Part shown: positions 47,674 through 56,070 of the stretch, in pieces | Position numbering within the stretch: the first letter of the stretch is position 1 | Layout of the letters: each line of letters opens with the position of its first letter | Assembly (NCBI GenBank): GCA_965200375.1 | Contig: OZ241353.1 | Coordinates: 2,976,001 to 3,040,000, forward strand | Direction: 5' to 3' | Source: VXYL01 sp965200375 | GTDB lineage: Bacteria; Pseudomonadota; Gammaproteobacteria; Pseudomonadales; Azotimanducaceae | DNA length: 64,000 bases | The notes under the pieces: generated by a model | The model's input: only the letters and a program-made list of their open reading frames with translations | Databases searched by the model: none | Told to the model about the DNA's origin: nothing | Translations under genes and position numbers: made by a program

Positions 47674-48834
47674 TCAAGCCCCCAGCGGCCGCAGCAGATC
47701 GCGGCTGATGATGTGGCGCTGGATCTCCGAGGTGCCGTCCCAGATGCGCTCCACCCGGGCGTCGCGCCAGAACCGCGCCAGCGGCGTCTCGTTCATGAGC
47801 CCCATGCCGCCGTGTATCTGCAACGCCTCGTCCGTCACCCGGGCCAGCATTTCGGAAGCGTAGAGCTTGGCGGAGGCGATCTCGCGGTTGGCCGGCTGCC
47901 CCTGGTCCAGGCGCCACGCGGCCGCCAGGGTCAGCCAGTCCGCGGCGTCGATCTCGGTGGCCATGTCCGCGAGCTTGAACGACACGCCCTGGAACTTGCC
48001 GATGGGCTGGCCGAACTGCTCGCGTTCGGCGGCGTGGCGCAGCGCTAGGTCGAAGGCGCGGCGGGCGCGGCCGACGCACATGGCGGCCACCGTGAGGCGG
48101 GTGCCGTACAGCCACTCGTTGGCCAGCTCGAAGCCGTGGTGCGGCTCGCCGAGGACCTGGGCGGCAGGCAGCCGGCAGTCGTCGAAGGCGAGGATGCAGT
48201 TGTGGTAGCCGCGGTGCGAGACGCTGTCGTAGCCGGGGCGAATCGAAAAGCCGGGCGTGTCGCGATCCACCAGGAAGCAGGTGATGCGCTTCTTGGGGCC
48301 GCGGGGCGTCTGCTCCTCGCCAGTGGCCGCGAACGCGATCACGAAGTCCGCGATGTCGGCGTGGGAGATGAAGTGCTTGCCGCCGTTGACCACCCAGTCG
48401 CCGCCCTGCTGCCGCGCCGAACACCGCATGCCGCGCACGTCCGAACCGGCCTGCGGTTCCGTCATGGCCAGGGCGTCCATGCGCTCGCCCCGGGCCGCCG
48501 GCAGCAGGTAGCGCTGCCGCTGCTCGTCGTTGCAGGCCAGGAGGATGCCGGACGGCCGCCCCCAGAACACCGTCAATGCCATGGACGCCCGGCCAAGCTC
48601 CCGTTCGAGCAGCGTGAAGGCGAGGTGGTCGAGGCCGCCGCCGCCGGCCTCGACGGGCAGATTCGGCGCGTAGAAGCCCAGCTCGATCACCTTGCGCTTG
48701 ATCGCTTCGCCCGTCTCGGCGGACACGCCGCCGCGCCGGTCCACGGCTTCTTCCAAGGGGTAGAGCTCGCGCTCGACGAAGTCGCGCACGGTGTCCACCA
48801 CCAGCTGCTGCTCGCTGTCGAGGCCGAAGTGCAT
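47674..48834 (-). CDS. Acyl-CoA dehydrogenase
   Basis: A 386-residue flavoprotein. TEPQAGSDV is the flavin/substrate motif, FGQPIGKFQGVSFKLADM the helical core, and IHGGMGLMNETPLARFWRDA and DGTSEIQRH the C-terminal flavin region. Where medium-chain enzymes have the catalytic base in YEGT, this one has WDGT, an Asp in place of Glu, or the base lies elsewhere. In a carnitine setting it could dehydrogenate gamma-butyrobetainyl-CoA to crotonobetainyl-CoA or work in reverse like CaiA. First gene of a tight three-gene unit with the synthetase and caiD. Confidence 0.9.
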   Translation of the reverse strand: MHFGLDSEQQLVVDTVRDFVERELYPLEEAVDRRGGVSAETGEAIKRKVIELGFYAPNLPVEAGGGGLDHLAFTLLERELGRASMALTVFWGRPSGILLACNDEQRQRYLLPAARGERMDALAMTEPQAGSDVRGMRCSARQQGGDWVVNGGKHFISHADIADFVIAFAATGEEQTPRGPKKRITCFLVDRDTPGFSIRPGYDSVSHRGYHNCILAFDDCRLPAAQVLGEPHHGFELANEWLYGTRLTVAAMCVGRARRAFDLALRHAAEREQFGQPIGKFQGVSFKLADMATEIDAADWLTLAAAWRLDQGQPANREIASAKLYASEMLARVTDEALQIHGGMGLMNETPLARFWRDARVERIWDGTSEIQRHIISRDLLRPLGA

Positions 48835-48934
48835 GGCGCCTACCGCCGTCGCCTGTCGGCAACGCTACCCCGAAACTCGGGCATGGCGTTGCCGCCGAAG
48901 GGCCACCGCGGCGGCGATGCGCACGGCGGCGGCC

Positions 48935-49936
48935 TCACGGCTGCGCCCGACCGCGGTCCGCCAGCATCGAGAGCCGCGCTTCATGGCGGGCCAGCGTCTC
49001 GCCGGCGCCCGCCCGGTAGCGCCGCAGCGCCTGCAGGATGGCCACCAGGCACTGGTCGCGCTGCCGTTCCAGCTCGCGCACCGTGCGCCCGGCGGCTTGC
49101 CGTTCGGTGCCGGCGGCCAGCTTGTCGACCAGCGCATCGGTGAGCGGCGGCGCTTCGAGGCGCGTCCACGGTTCCTCGAGGGCTGGCCCGAACTGGCGCA
49201 TGAAGCTGCGCATGCCGCCGTCGCCGCCGGCGAGGTGGAACGCGAGACAGGTGCCCATGAACGCCCAGCGCAGACCGGGCCCGTAGGCGATGGCGGCGTC
49301 GACCTCGGCAGTGGTCGCCACGTCGTCGTTCACCAGGTGCAGCGCTTCCCGCCACAGCGCCTCCTGCAAGCGATCGGAAAGGAAGCCGGGCACTTCCGTA
49401 CGCACCCGCAACGGTTCCATGCCTAGCTGTTCGTAGCTGGCGACGGCCCGATCCACGCACTCCGCCGCGGTGCGGCTGCCGCCGAGCACCTCCACCAGCG
49501 GCAGCAGATACACCGGGTTGAAGGGATGGCCGACGACCACGCGCCGCGGGTGGCGGCAGTCGGCTTGCAGGGCGGTGGGCAGGAGTCCCGAGGTGCTCGA
49601 TGCCACGACGGCCTCCAGCGGCGCAGCGGCGTCGATGGCGGCCAGCACCTTCTGCTTCACGTCCAGGCGCTCCGGGGCGCTCTCCTGCACCATGTCGGCC
49701 TCGGCGCAGGCTGCTTCCAGCGTTGCCGCGCAATGCAGGTTCCGGGGGTCCGCGCCGGGGGCGAGGCCAAGCGCGGCTGCCGCCGGCCAGGCGTTGGCGA
49801 CCGTGGTTCGCAGCCGCTCCTGCCAGCCCTCGGCCACGTCCCAGGCGGCGACGTTCAGGCCCTGCGCCAGCGCCCGGACCGTCCAGCCGGCGCCGATGAC
49901 GCCGGTGCCGACCACCGTGAAGTTGGCAATCGGCAC
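48935..49936 (-). CDS. Carnitine 3-dehydrogenase-like 3-hydroxyacyl-CoA dehydrogenase family enzyme
   Basis: A 333-residue NAD enzyme. GTGVIGAGW is the dinucleotide motif, ASSTSGLLPT and GHPFNPVYLLPLVEVLGG are landmarks typical of L-carnitine dehydrogenases, and SDRLQEALWREALHLV starts the C-terminal dimer domain. L-carnitine dehydrogenase oxidises carnitine to 3-dehydrocarnitine. Some homologues carry a fused thioesterase; this one does not. GTG start at 49936. It is followed upstream by a beta-keto acid cleavage enzyme, the expected next step. Confidence 0.85.
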   Translation of the reverse strand: MPIANFTVVGTGVIGAGWTVRALAQGLNVAAWDVAEGWQERLRTTVANAWPAAAALGLAPGADPRNLHCAATLEAACAEADMVQESAPERLDVKQKVLAAIDAAAPLEAVVASSTSGLLPTALQADCRHPRRVVVGHPFNPVYLLPLVEVLGGSRTAAECVDRAVASYEQLGMEPLRVRTEVPGFLSDRLQEALWREALHLVNDDVATTAEVDAAIAYGPGLRWAFMGTCLAFHLAGGDGGMRSFMRQFGPALEEPWTRLEAPPLTDALVDKLAAGTERQAAGRTVRELERQRDQCLVAILQALRRYRAGAGETLARHEARLSMLADRGRAQP

Positions 49937-49971
49937 GGGAGGTCGCGCTGGCCGCTGCCGGGACGGTGGCG

Positions 49972-50862
49972 TCAGCCGCGCTTCGTGAGCGCGAACTTCT
50001 CCCGCGCCGCTTCCGGCCCCACCACCTTGGCGCCCATCAGTTCGACGATGGCGCGGGCCCGCTCCACCAGCTGGGCGTTGGTGGCGAAGACGCCGCGTTC
50101 GAGATACAGGTTGTCTTCGAGCCCCACGCGCACATGGCCGCCGAGGAGCACGGACTGCGCCGCGAAGGCCATCTGGTTGCGGCTGATGGCGAAGGCGGTG
50201 AAGTTGGCGCCCTTGGGGAGCATTTCAACGCCTGCCTTGAACACGCCGACGTCCGGCGGCGCGCCCCAGGGGATGCCGTAGCAGAGCTGGAACAGCGGCG
50301 GTTCCGCCAGCAGCTCCTCGTCCAGCATTTGCAGCGTGAACCACAGGTGGCCGGTGTCGAAGATCTCGAGTTCCGGCTTCACCCCCAGCTCGCGGATGCG
50401 CTTGGCGCCCCGCCGCAGCATGGCGGGGGTGGAGACGTACACCAGGCTGCCGTCGCCGAAGTTCAGCGAGCCGCAGTCCAGCGAGCATATCTCCGGCAGC
50501 AGCGCTTCCACGTGGGGCAGGCGGTCCTCGGCGCCCACCAGGTCCGTGTCCGGGCCGAAGGCGGTGGGGTCCGCATCCGGGCCGATGGCGAGGTCTCCGC
50601 CCATGCCGGCGGTGAGGTTGATCACCACGTCCGTCTGGGCGTCGCGGATGCGCGCCACCACCTCCCGGTACAGGGCCACGTCCCGGCTGCCCTTGCCGGT
50701 GTCCGGATCCCGCACGTGGCAGTGGACGATGGCGGCGCCGGCCTTGGCGGCGTCGATGGCGGAGCTGGCGATCTGTTCCGGCGTGACCGGCACGCCCGGG
50801 TGCTTGCCGACGGTGTCGCCGGCGCCGGTGACGGCGCAGGTGATGACGACTTCCGGGTTCAT
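49972..50862 (-). CDS. Beta-keto acid cleavage enzyme (BKACE, DUF849)
   Basis: A 296-residue TIM-barrel enzyme. IVHCHVRDPDTGKGSRD carries the HxH zinc ligands and the Arg/Asp pair; VINLTAGMGGD and GGHVRVGLEDN are further BKACE landmarks. BKACEs condense a beta-keto acid with acetyl-CoA, releasing acetoacetate and a new CoA ester; with 3-dehydrocarnitine the product would be betainyl-CoA. The adjacent carnitine-dehydrogenase-like gene makes that substrate likely. A perfect GGGAGGT site lies before the ATG. First gene of the set on the minus strand. Confidence 0.9.
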   Translation of the reverse strand: MNPEVVITCAVTGAGDTVGKHPGVPVTPEQIASSAIDAAKAGAAIVHCHVRDPDTGKGSRDVALYREVVARIRDAQTDVVINLTAGMGGDLAIGPDADPTAFGPDTDLVGAEDRLPHVEALLPEICSLDCGSLNFGDGSLVYVSTPAMLRRGAKRIRELGVKPELEIFDTGHLWFTLQMLDEELLAEPPLFQLCYGIPWGAPPDVGVFKAGVEMLPKGANFTAFAISRNQMAFAAQSVLLGGHVRVGLEDNLYLERGVFATNAQLVERARAIVELMGAKVVGPEAAREKFALTKRG

Positions 50863-51060
50863 GGCGCACCTCCCTAGTGTCCCTGTGGCTGCGGAGCGCT
50901 GTTCGCCGCCGACTATACGCCGCCAGGCGGCAACGGGGCCAGGCGTCGGTTCGGCAACGTCGGCGTCGAACTGCTACGGTTTCGCCATGCTCCCAAGACG
51001 CCGTTCCGCCGGGACCCGCGTTGGCTGCGGGCGCCCAGGCGGCGCTTCGGCTTCGGCGCG

Positions 51061-51699
51061 GTGATCGTTTCCCACCGCCATCGGTTCGTCTTCCTGGCCG
51101 TGCCCCGCACCGCGAGCCATGCCGTACGGGCCGCCCTGGTGCCGCTGCTCGGCCCCGAGGACTGGCAGCAGGAAGCCCTGCGGCTGCGCGCCGCGAGCCC
51201 CTTGCCGCGCCTGGCCGCGGTCCGCCACGGCCATGTGAGCGTGCAGCAGGCCAGCGCGGAGCTGCCGGCGGCGCTGTGGCGCGACTACTTCAAGTTCGCC
51301 ATCGTGCGCGATCCCTTCGACCGTTTCGTCTCCGTCTGCGCCATGCTCAACAAACGCAACCCGGGCTACGTTGGCCGGGAACGGGCGTTCATGAAGCGGG
51401 CGCTGGCGCGGCAGCGCTTCCGGGCCCGGGTGCTGGTGCGCCCGCAGACGGCCATGCTGGTGGATGCGAAGGGGCGGATCGCGCTCGACTATCTGGGGCG
51501 CTACGAGCGTCTGGATGCTTCGTTCCGGGCGATCTGCCGCCGGCTCGGCATGCCGCCGCGTGCGCTCGACAGGCGCAACGCGAGCCCCGCTGGCGCGACG
51601 GTGGCCACCGTCTACGATGCGGAACTCGAGGCCGCGGTGGCCAGCCTCTACCGCCGGGACTTCGAGCTGCTCGGCTATCCGGACCGCCTGTGCGCCTGA
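51061..51699 (+). CDS. Sulfotransferase family protein (Sulfotransfer_2)
   Basis: A 212-residue protein. The PAPS-binding segments are visible: FVFLAVPRTASHAVRAAL for the 5'-phosphosulfate loop and FAIVRDPFDRFVSVC for the 3'-phosphate motif. The acceptor is unknown; carbohydrates are common for this group. GTG start at 51061; upstream sequence to the divergent BKACE gene (198 bp) holds no gene. Its end overlaps the next gene by 10 bp. Confidence 0.8.
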   Translation: MIVSHRHRFVFLAVPRTASHAVRAALVPLLGPEDWQQEALRLRAASPLPRLAAVRHGHVSVQQASAELPAALWRDYFKFAIVRDPFDRFVSVCAMLNKRNPGYVGRERAFMKRALARQRFRARVLVRPQTAMLVDAKGRIALDYLGRYERLDASFRAICRRLGMPPRALDRRNASPAGATVATVYDAELEAAVASLYRRDFELLGYPDRLCA

Positions 51700-52637
51700 A
51701 GGCGCCTTTCATCCGGCTGCCGTTCGCGTTCGACGCCGAGCGTCTGGCCGCGGAGGCTGCCGCGCTGCCGCCGAGCGCCTGGCGGGCGCACCCAAGCGCC
51801 ATGCGCGGCAACTCCGCCGTGGCGCTCATCTCCAGCGGCGGCGGCGACAACGACTCCTTCGACGGCGAAAAGAAGCCGACGCCCCACCTGGCCGCCTGCC
51901 CGTACACGCGGCAGGCGATGGCGAGCTTCGACGTGGTGCTCTCGCGCTCGCGCTTCATGAAGCTGGCGCCGGGCTGCGAGGTGAGCCTGCACGTGGACTT
52001 CAACTACCACTGGTTCAGCCGGGTGCGCATCCACATCCCGGTGGCCACCGATCCTCGCGTCGTCTTCCACTGCGGCGACGCAGCGCTGCACATGGGCGGC
52101 GGCGAGTGCTGGCTGTTCGATTCCTGGCGCCGCCACCGGGTGGTGAACGGCGGCCCCCGGGAGCGCGTCCACCTGGTGATCGACACGGCTGGTTCATCGG
52201 GTTTCTGGCGCATGGTGGCCGAGGCCGATGCCGCCGGCACGGTGGCCGCGCAAACCGTGTCGTACCGCCCCGGGGCTGCGCCGCCGTTGCAGCTGGAACG
52301 CTTCAGCGCCTCGGCGGTGATGGCGCCCGGGGAATGCGAAGCCCTCGTCGAGGACCTGGTCGCGGACTTCCTGGCCAATCCCGCCAACGATCCGGCCCTC
52401 GCCGCGGCCTACGCGACGCTGCTGCGGGGCTTCGCCCAGGACTGGCGAGCGCTTTGGCTGCGCCACGGCGAGGAGCCGCAGGCGCTGCCGCGCTACCGGG
52501 CGCTGATAGCCGACGTCCGGCGGCAGCTGCATCCCAACCGCCGGGCGCTCACCACCGCCAGCAACGGCATCGGCGTCAACGCCGTGTTCGCGCAGCGGGT
52601 GCTGAACGCGGCGCTGGGCGGAGGCTTGGCCCGCTAG
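51690..52637 (+). CDS. Aspartyl/asparaginyl beta-hydroxylase-like 2-oxoglutarate oxygenase
   Basis: About 315 residues. CEVSLHVDFNYHWFSRVRIH supplies the iron ligand and 2-oxoglutarate region, and CWLFDSWRRHRVVNGG the second His region of the Asp/Asn hydroxylase fold, which spans about 30-170. The C-terminal 140 residues are helical and unrecognised. The overlap with the sulfotransferase gene suggests that the two act on one pathway. The GTG at 51690 was chosen because domain similarity starts immediately after; frames further upstream belong to the sulfotransferase in another phase. Confidence 0.82.
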   Translation: MRLKAPFIRLPFAFDAERLAAEAAALPPSAWRAHPSAMRGNSAVALISSGGGDNDSFDGEKKPTPHLAACPYTRQAMASFDVVLSRSRFMKLAPGCEVSLHVDFNYHWFSRVRIHIPVATDPRVVFHCGDAALHMGGGECWLFDSWRRHRVVNGGPRERVHLVIDTAGSSGFWRMVAEADAAGTVAAQTVSYRPGAAPPLQLERFSASAVMAPGECEALVEDLVADFLANPANDPALAAAYATLLRGFAQDWRALWLRHGEEPQALPRYRALIADVRRQLHPNRRALTTASNGIGVNAVFAQRVLNAALGGGLAR

Positions 52638-52703
52638 AGACACCGCGCCGGGCGCCTGCGGGCCAACGGGGCGAGCGACGAGAAGAGCCCTCAGCGGGGG
52701 TGC

Positions 52704-52722
52704 GCGAGGGGGAACCCCTCGC
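52704..52722 (+). terminator. GC-rich hairpin after the hydroxylase gene
   Basis: GCGAGGGG and CCCCTCGC pair around a GAA loop, 67 bases past the hydroxylase stop. There is no T-tract. Likely a weak or Rho-assisted end of the two-gene transcript before the methyltransferase gene. Confidence 0.4.
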
Positions 52723-52822
52723 ATGAAAGAGTGCCAACGTGCCAACGCCAAGGCGGTGTGAACCGCGGGCGCGAACGCTAAGATGCCCGCTGCTCCCGCT
52801 CTTCTAGCAGAGGGCCGCCGCC

Positions 52823-53452
52823 ATGCCGTCGCTCGAACAGATGCCGGAGGCGCACATCTACCAGGCCTACGGCATCTATCTGCTGTCGGCCCAGCACCGG
52901 CTGATTCGGCGCTTGAAGCGCGTGAGCGAACCGAGCATCCACGGCAACAAGGCGTGGAAGTCCTGCTTTCTGCTGATGGACTATCTGCTCCACGCGCCGC
53001 CCCGACGCGGCGCCAGAGCGATGGAACTCGGCTGCGGCTGGGGCGCGGCGGCCGTGTTCTGTGCCCGCCACTTCAACGCCAAGGTGACGGGCTTCGATCT
53101 GGACCGGGACGTGTTCCCCTATCTGGAGGTGATCGCGGCGCTGAACGAAGTGCAGGTGACCCCCATGGAGGGCAGCTTCGCCAGCCTCACCGGGGAACGG
53201 CTGGGCCGCGAATACATGCTCATCGGATCGGACATCTGCTTCTGGGATCGGCTGGTCGAGCCCCTGCTGGGCGTCGTGGAGCGGGCCATGGCGAGCGGCG
53301 TTCGGCGGGTGGTGATCGCGGATCCTGGCCGCCCGACGTTCTACGAGCTGGCGAACTTCTGCGCCAGGCGCGAGTGGCGCACGACGTTGCAGGCCTGGTA
53401 CGCCACGGATCCTTCGCGCACCACCGGCGAGGTGCTGGAGGTGCGCCCGTAG
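52823..53452 (+). CDS. Class I SAM-dependent methyltransferase
   Basis: A 209-residue enzyme with motif I MELGCGWGAAAVFCARHF, an acidic residue ending strand 2 (VTGFDLD), and IADPGRPTFYELANFC in the later part. The overall pattern is like the small protein-lysine-type methyltransferases (METTL20/Nnt1-like), but the substrate is not evident. It stands between the hydroxylase gene and the convergent lipoprotein gene of the VWA locus. Confidence 0.8.
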   Translation: MPSLEQMPEAHIYQAYGIYLLSAQHRLIRRLKRVSEPSIHGNKAWKSCFLLMDYLLHAPPRRGARAMELGCGWGAAAVFCARHFNAKVTGFDLDRDVFPYLEVIAALNEVQVTPMEGSFASLTGERLGREYMLIGSDICFWDRLVEPLLGVVERAMASGVRRVVIADPGRPTFYELANFCARREWRTTLQAWYATDPSRTTGEVLEVRP

Positions 53453-53474
53453 CGCCGGGCCCTGCGGCGCCGGC

Positions 53475-54140
53475 TCAGGCGTCCTCGTTCACCGCGGCCA
53501 GCCAGTCCTGCACCTCGGCCTGCTCCTGGAACTGGAACGACAGCAGCGCCGCGGCGTCGCGCAGCGCCCAGATGGTGGCTTCGTTCAGCGCCGCGGCCTT
53601 CTGGTCGATGGCGCCGTAGTTGGCCTTGTTGGCCTTGCCGTAGCCGATGAGGGGCCACTCCGCCAGCGGCTTGCCGTCGGCGGCCAGCAGACGGATCTGG
53701 TAGCGGATCCACACTTCGTAGAACTCGCCGCCGGTCTGCGCCGGTATCGCGAACTGCACCTCCTCGATGCGCGGGGCCAGGACGCCGTCCAGCGCCGGGG
53801 CCATGCCGCCGTCGACGCTGGCTGGCGCGCCGTCGTCGCCGAAGCGCACTTCCACCGGCGCCACGGAGCGGAACATCGCCTCGAACACCTGCGCGAACAC
53901 CGGCGCCTGCGAGGCGCCGATGTCGATCCGGTAGGCGCCGTGATCGTCGAGTTCCTCTTCGTGGACGTAGCTCTTGAGGGTCTCGTCGAAGTAGACGCCC
54001 ATGGTCACGTCCACGGGCTCGACCAGGGGCCGCGGCACCCGAATGTCCACGGTGACCGCGGCGCCGCCCTTGCAGCCGGCGCACAGCAGACAGAGCGCGA
54101 GACCGACCCAGGTGCCGATCCGGGTGCCCGCCCGCCGCAT
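53475..54140 (-). CDS. Lipoprotein at the end of the VWA/channel locus
   Basis: A 221-residue protein with a lipobox LLCAGC at about residues 18-23. The mature part is rich in beta strands; RIEEVQFAIPAQTGGEFYEV and WIRYQIRLLAADGKPLAEWP resemble domains of outer-membrane-associated accessory lipoproteins. No family is recognised. It starts 39 bases after the preceding lipoprotein gene's stop and converges with the methyltransferase gene. Position and lipid anchor suggest an outer-membrane partner of the upstream machinery. Confidence 0.75.
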   Translation of the reverse strand: MRRAGTRIGTWVGLALCLLCAGCKGGAAVTVDIRVPRPLVEPVDVTMGVYFDETLKSYVHEEELDDHGAYRIDIGASQAPVFAQVFEAMFRSVAPVEVRFGDDGAPASVDGGMAPALDGVLAPRIEEVQFAIPAQTGGEFYEVWIRYQIRLLAADGKPLAEWPLIGYGKANKANYGAIDQKAAALNEATIWALRDAAALLSFQFQEQAEVQDWLAAVNEDA

Positions 54141-54178
54141 GTGCCACAAGCTTCTGTTCCGTCCCCCGTCCACTTGCG

Positions 54179-54902
54179 CTACGCCGTCGGCGCCAGGAAG
54201 CCCTTGATCTGGTCGGAGAGGTTCTGGCAGGCCCGCTGGCGCACCCGGGCGATGAACGGCAGCGGCACCACCACGGCCGGCACGAAGCTGGTGCCGGTGG
54301 CCCGAGCTCAAGGTGCCGACGTTCATGCCGAGATGCACGTCCCACACCGACGCCTCGTAGTTGGCGCCGTTCTCCCAGGACAGGAACCCGAAGCACGCCG
54401 GAATGCCGCCGGTCACCACCGTGCATTGCAGGCTGCCGCCCTCGTCCGAGCGTTCGGTGGTGCCTTCTATCCATACCAGGTAGCGAACGCCGATGTCGCG
54501 GATGCGCTCGGCGATGAGCGGCCGGCTGATCACCTTCGCAAGGTCGTCCATGGTGAGCGGCGCCGTGCGCGGCTCGAACCACGGGAAGGTGGCGTCCACG
54601 AACTCGCGCTCCCGCAGCACCGGCAGGGAATCCTCGCCGGCGCCGACGCCGTCGCTCACGCAGGCCACGAAGTCGTCCTCGGTTTCGCCCTGGGTCTTGT
54701 GCTTGCGCGACAGCACCACGATGGAGTGATCGCCGAGATCGGTCTGCGCCTGGCGCACCTGCTGCACCGTCGACTGCACGCCGCAGCCGCTGCCGGCCCC
54801 GGCGCCGGCAAGGAGCGCGAGGCCGGTCGCCCAAGCCGCGCCGCGGCGCCGCGCACGCCGGCCGAGGCGGCGGAAGCGATGTCTGGCGTCTCTCCGAGAC
54901 AC
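54179..54902 (-). pseudogene. Lipoprotein gene split by a frameshift
   Basis: The N-terminal part starts at GTG 54902 (GGGGGAGA upstream), with a signal sequence ending LLAGAGAGSGC and a lipid-anchor Cys. It continues through IVVLSRKHKT and CFGFLSWENGANYEASVWD to GMNVGTLSS. The sequence then makes sense only in a neighbouring frame: ATGTSFVPAVVVPLPFIARV to a stop at 54179. Removing one base of the CCC run at 54301-54303 (plus strand) joins the halves into about 240 residues. As sequenced, translation would instead run into the second lipoprotein frame. No family recognised. Confidence 0.7.
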
Positions 54903-55086
54903 GGCGTCTCCCCCGATGGCCTGCGGCTGCTTCGCTCGCAGGCCGGCTAGCGAAGCCCCGAGCAAGAAGCGAGCAGCGTCGGCCGCCGTGCGCCATCGTA
55001 ACCGAACGCCCCGGCAGCCAACGCGCGTCCTGCGGCCTGTTTGCGCCCCGCCTCTTCCACGAGGCTACGGCTGAAATTCCACGCGG

Positions 55087-56070
55087 CTACGGCTGAAACC
55101 TCGGCAGCGCCACGAAGGTGCCGTCGTTGCGGTAGGTCAGCTCCCGCATCAAGGCGGCGAAGCGATCGCCGGTGCGGGTGCCGAGCACCACCGGGAAGCC
55201 CACCGCGTGAATGCGCACGCGGCGGGCGCCGGTGGCGTCCACGCGGTTCATGCGGTCCACGCGGTCCACCACCTCTTCAATCGAGTCTCCCTGGAAGTCG
55301 TCGCCGAACACGTAGATGCTGATCTTCCGGTCCTCGGCGTAGAAGACGCTGATGGCACGTTCGATGCCCTCCACGGGGCTCGAGTTGGAGTAGGCGTTCC
55401 AGGTGCCCATGCGCTCCACGATGGCGCGCCGGATCGCCGGCGTGTCTTGCATCCAGTCGCCGGCGTACTGGTTGAACATGTACTCGCCCATGTCGTTCAT
55501 CACCTGGATGCCCTTCACCTGGGGATAGATGGCGAGGGTCTCGGTCACTTTCTCGCGCACCAGGCTCCAAGCGTAGCCGTACATGCTGCCGGAGGTGTCG
55601 ATCACGAAGATGATGTACTCGCTGTCCACGGTGATGCCGCCGATGATGTTGTCGGTGCGCTCGAAGCCGAGGCCGAGCAGCCGTTCCATCTCCTCGGACA
55701 GCGACTGCCTCGCCCGGGCGAACCTCTCCCGCTGCTGCTCCTGGCGCTCGGCCTGCTCCGCGCTGGCGGCGACCCGGGCCAGCATGGCGGCCAGCTCCCG
55801 CTCCGCTTCGGCCAGGCGGGCGAGCTCCCGCATCAGCCGCCGTTCATCGTCGGAGATCTGGCGCGTCAGCGTCCTGGTCTGCCCCTGGATGTCGCGCAGC
55901 GACTCCTGCTTCTGGTTCACCGCGCCTTCCATGTCCGCCTCCGGCGGTTCCAGCACGACGGGCTCGACGATCTTCACCATCATCAGCAACAGAATGATCG
56001 CGCCGAAGCCGCAGCACACCACGTCCAGGAACGACAGGCCCACTTCCTCCAGCCGGCGGCGACGGATCAC
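55087..56070 (-). CDS. VWA-domain protein with TolR/ExbD-like N-terminal helix (B)
   Basis: A 327-residue protein. Helix 11-33 reads GLSFLDVVCCGFGAIILLLM, with Asp16 near its start, the position of the proton-relaying Asp in TolR, ExbD and MotB. A coiled coil follows (about 45-125), then a von Willebrand A domain with MIDAS motif VIDTSGSM near residue 158. The VWA domain would be periplasmic. GTG start overlaps the stop of the sister VWA gene by 4 bp. The tail ends RFQP; a 22-bp tandem duplication covers the stop codon region. I infer it forms the rotor or stalk partner of the channel protein at 58.5-59.3 kb. Confidence 0.85.
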   Translation of the reverse strand: MIRRRRLEEVGLSFLDVVCCGFGAIILLLMMVKIVEPVVLEPPEADMEGAVNQKQESLRDIQGQTRTLTRQISDDERRLMRELARLAEAERELAAMLARVAASAEQAERQEQQRERFARARQSLSEEMERLLGLGFERTDNIIGGITVDSEYIIFVIDTSGSMYGYAWSLVREKVTETLAIYPQVKGIQVMNDMGEYMFNQYAGDWMQDTPAIRRAIVERMGTWNAYSNSSPVEGIERAISVFYAEDRKISIYVFGDDFQGDSIEEVVDRVDRMNRVDATGARRVRIHAVGFPVVLGTRTGDRFAALMRELTYRNDGTFVALPRFQP

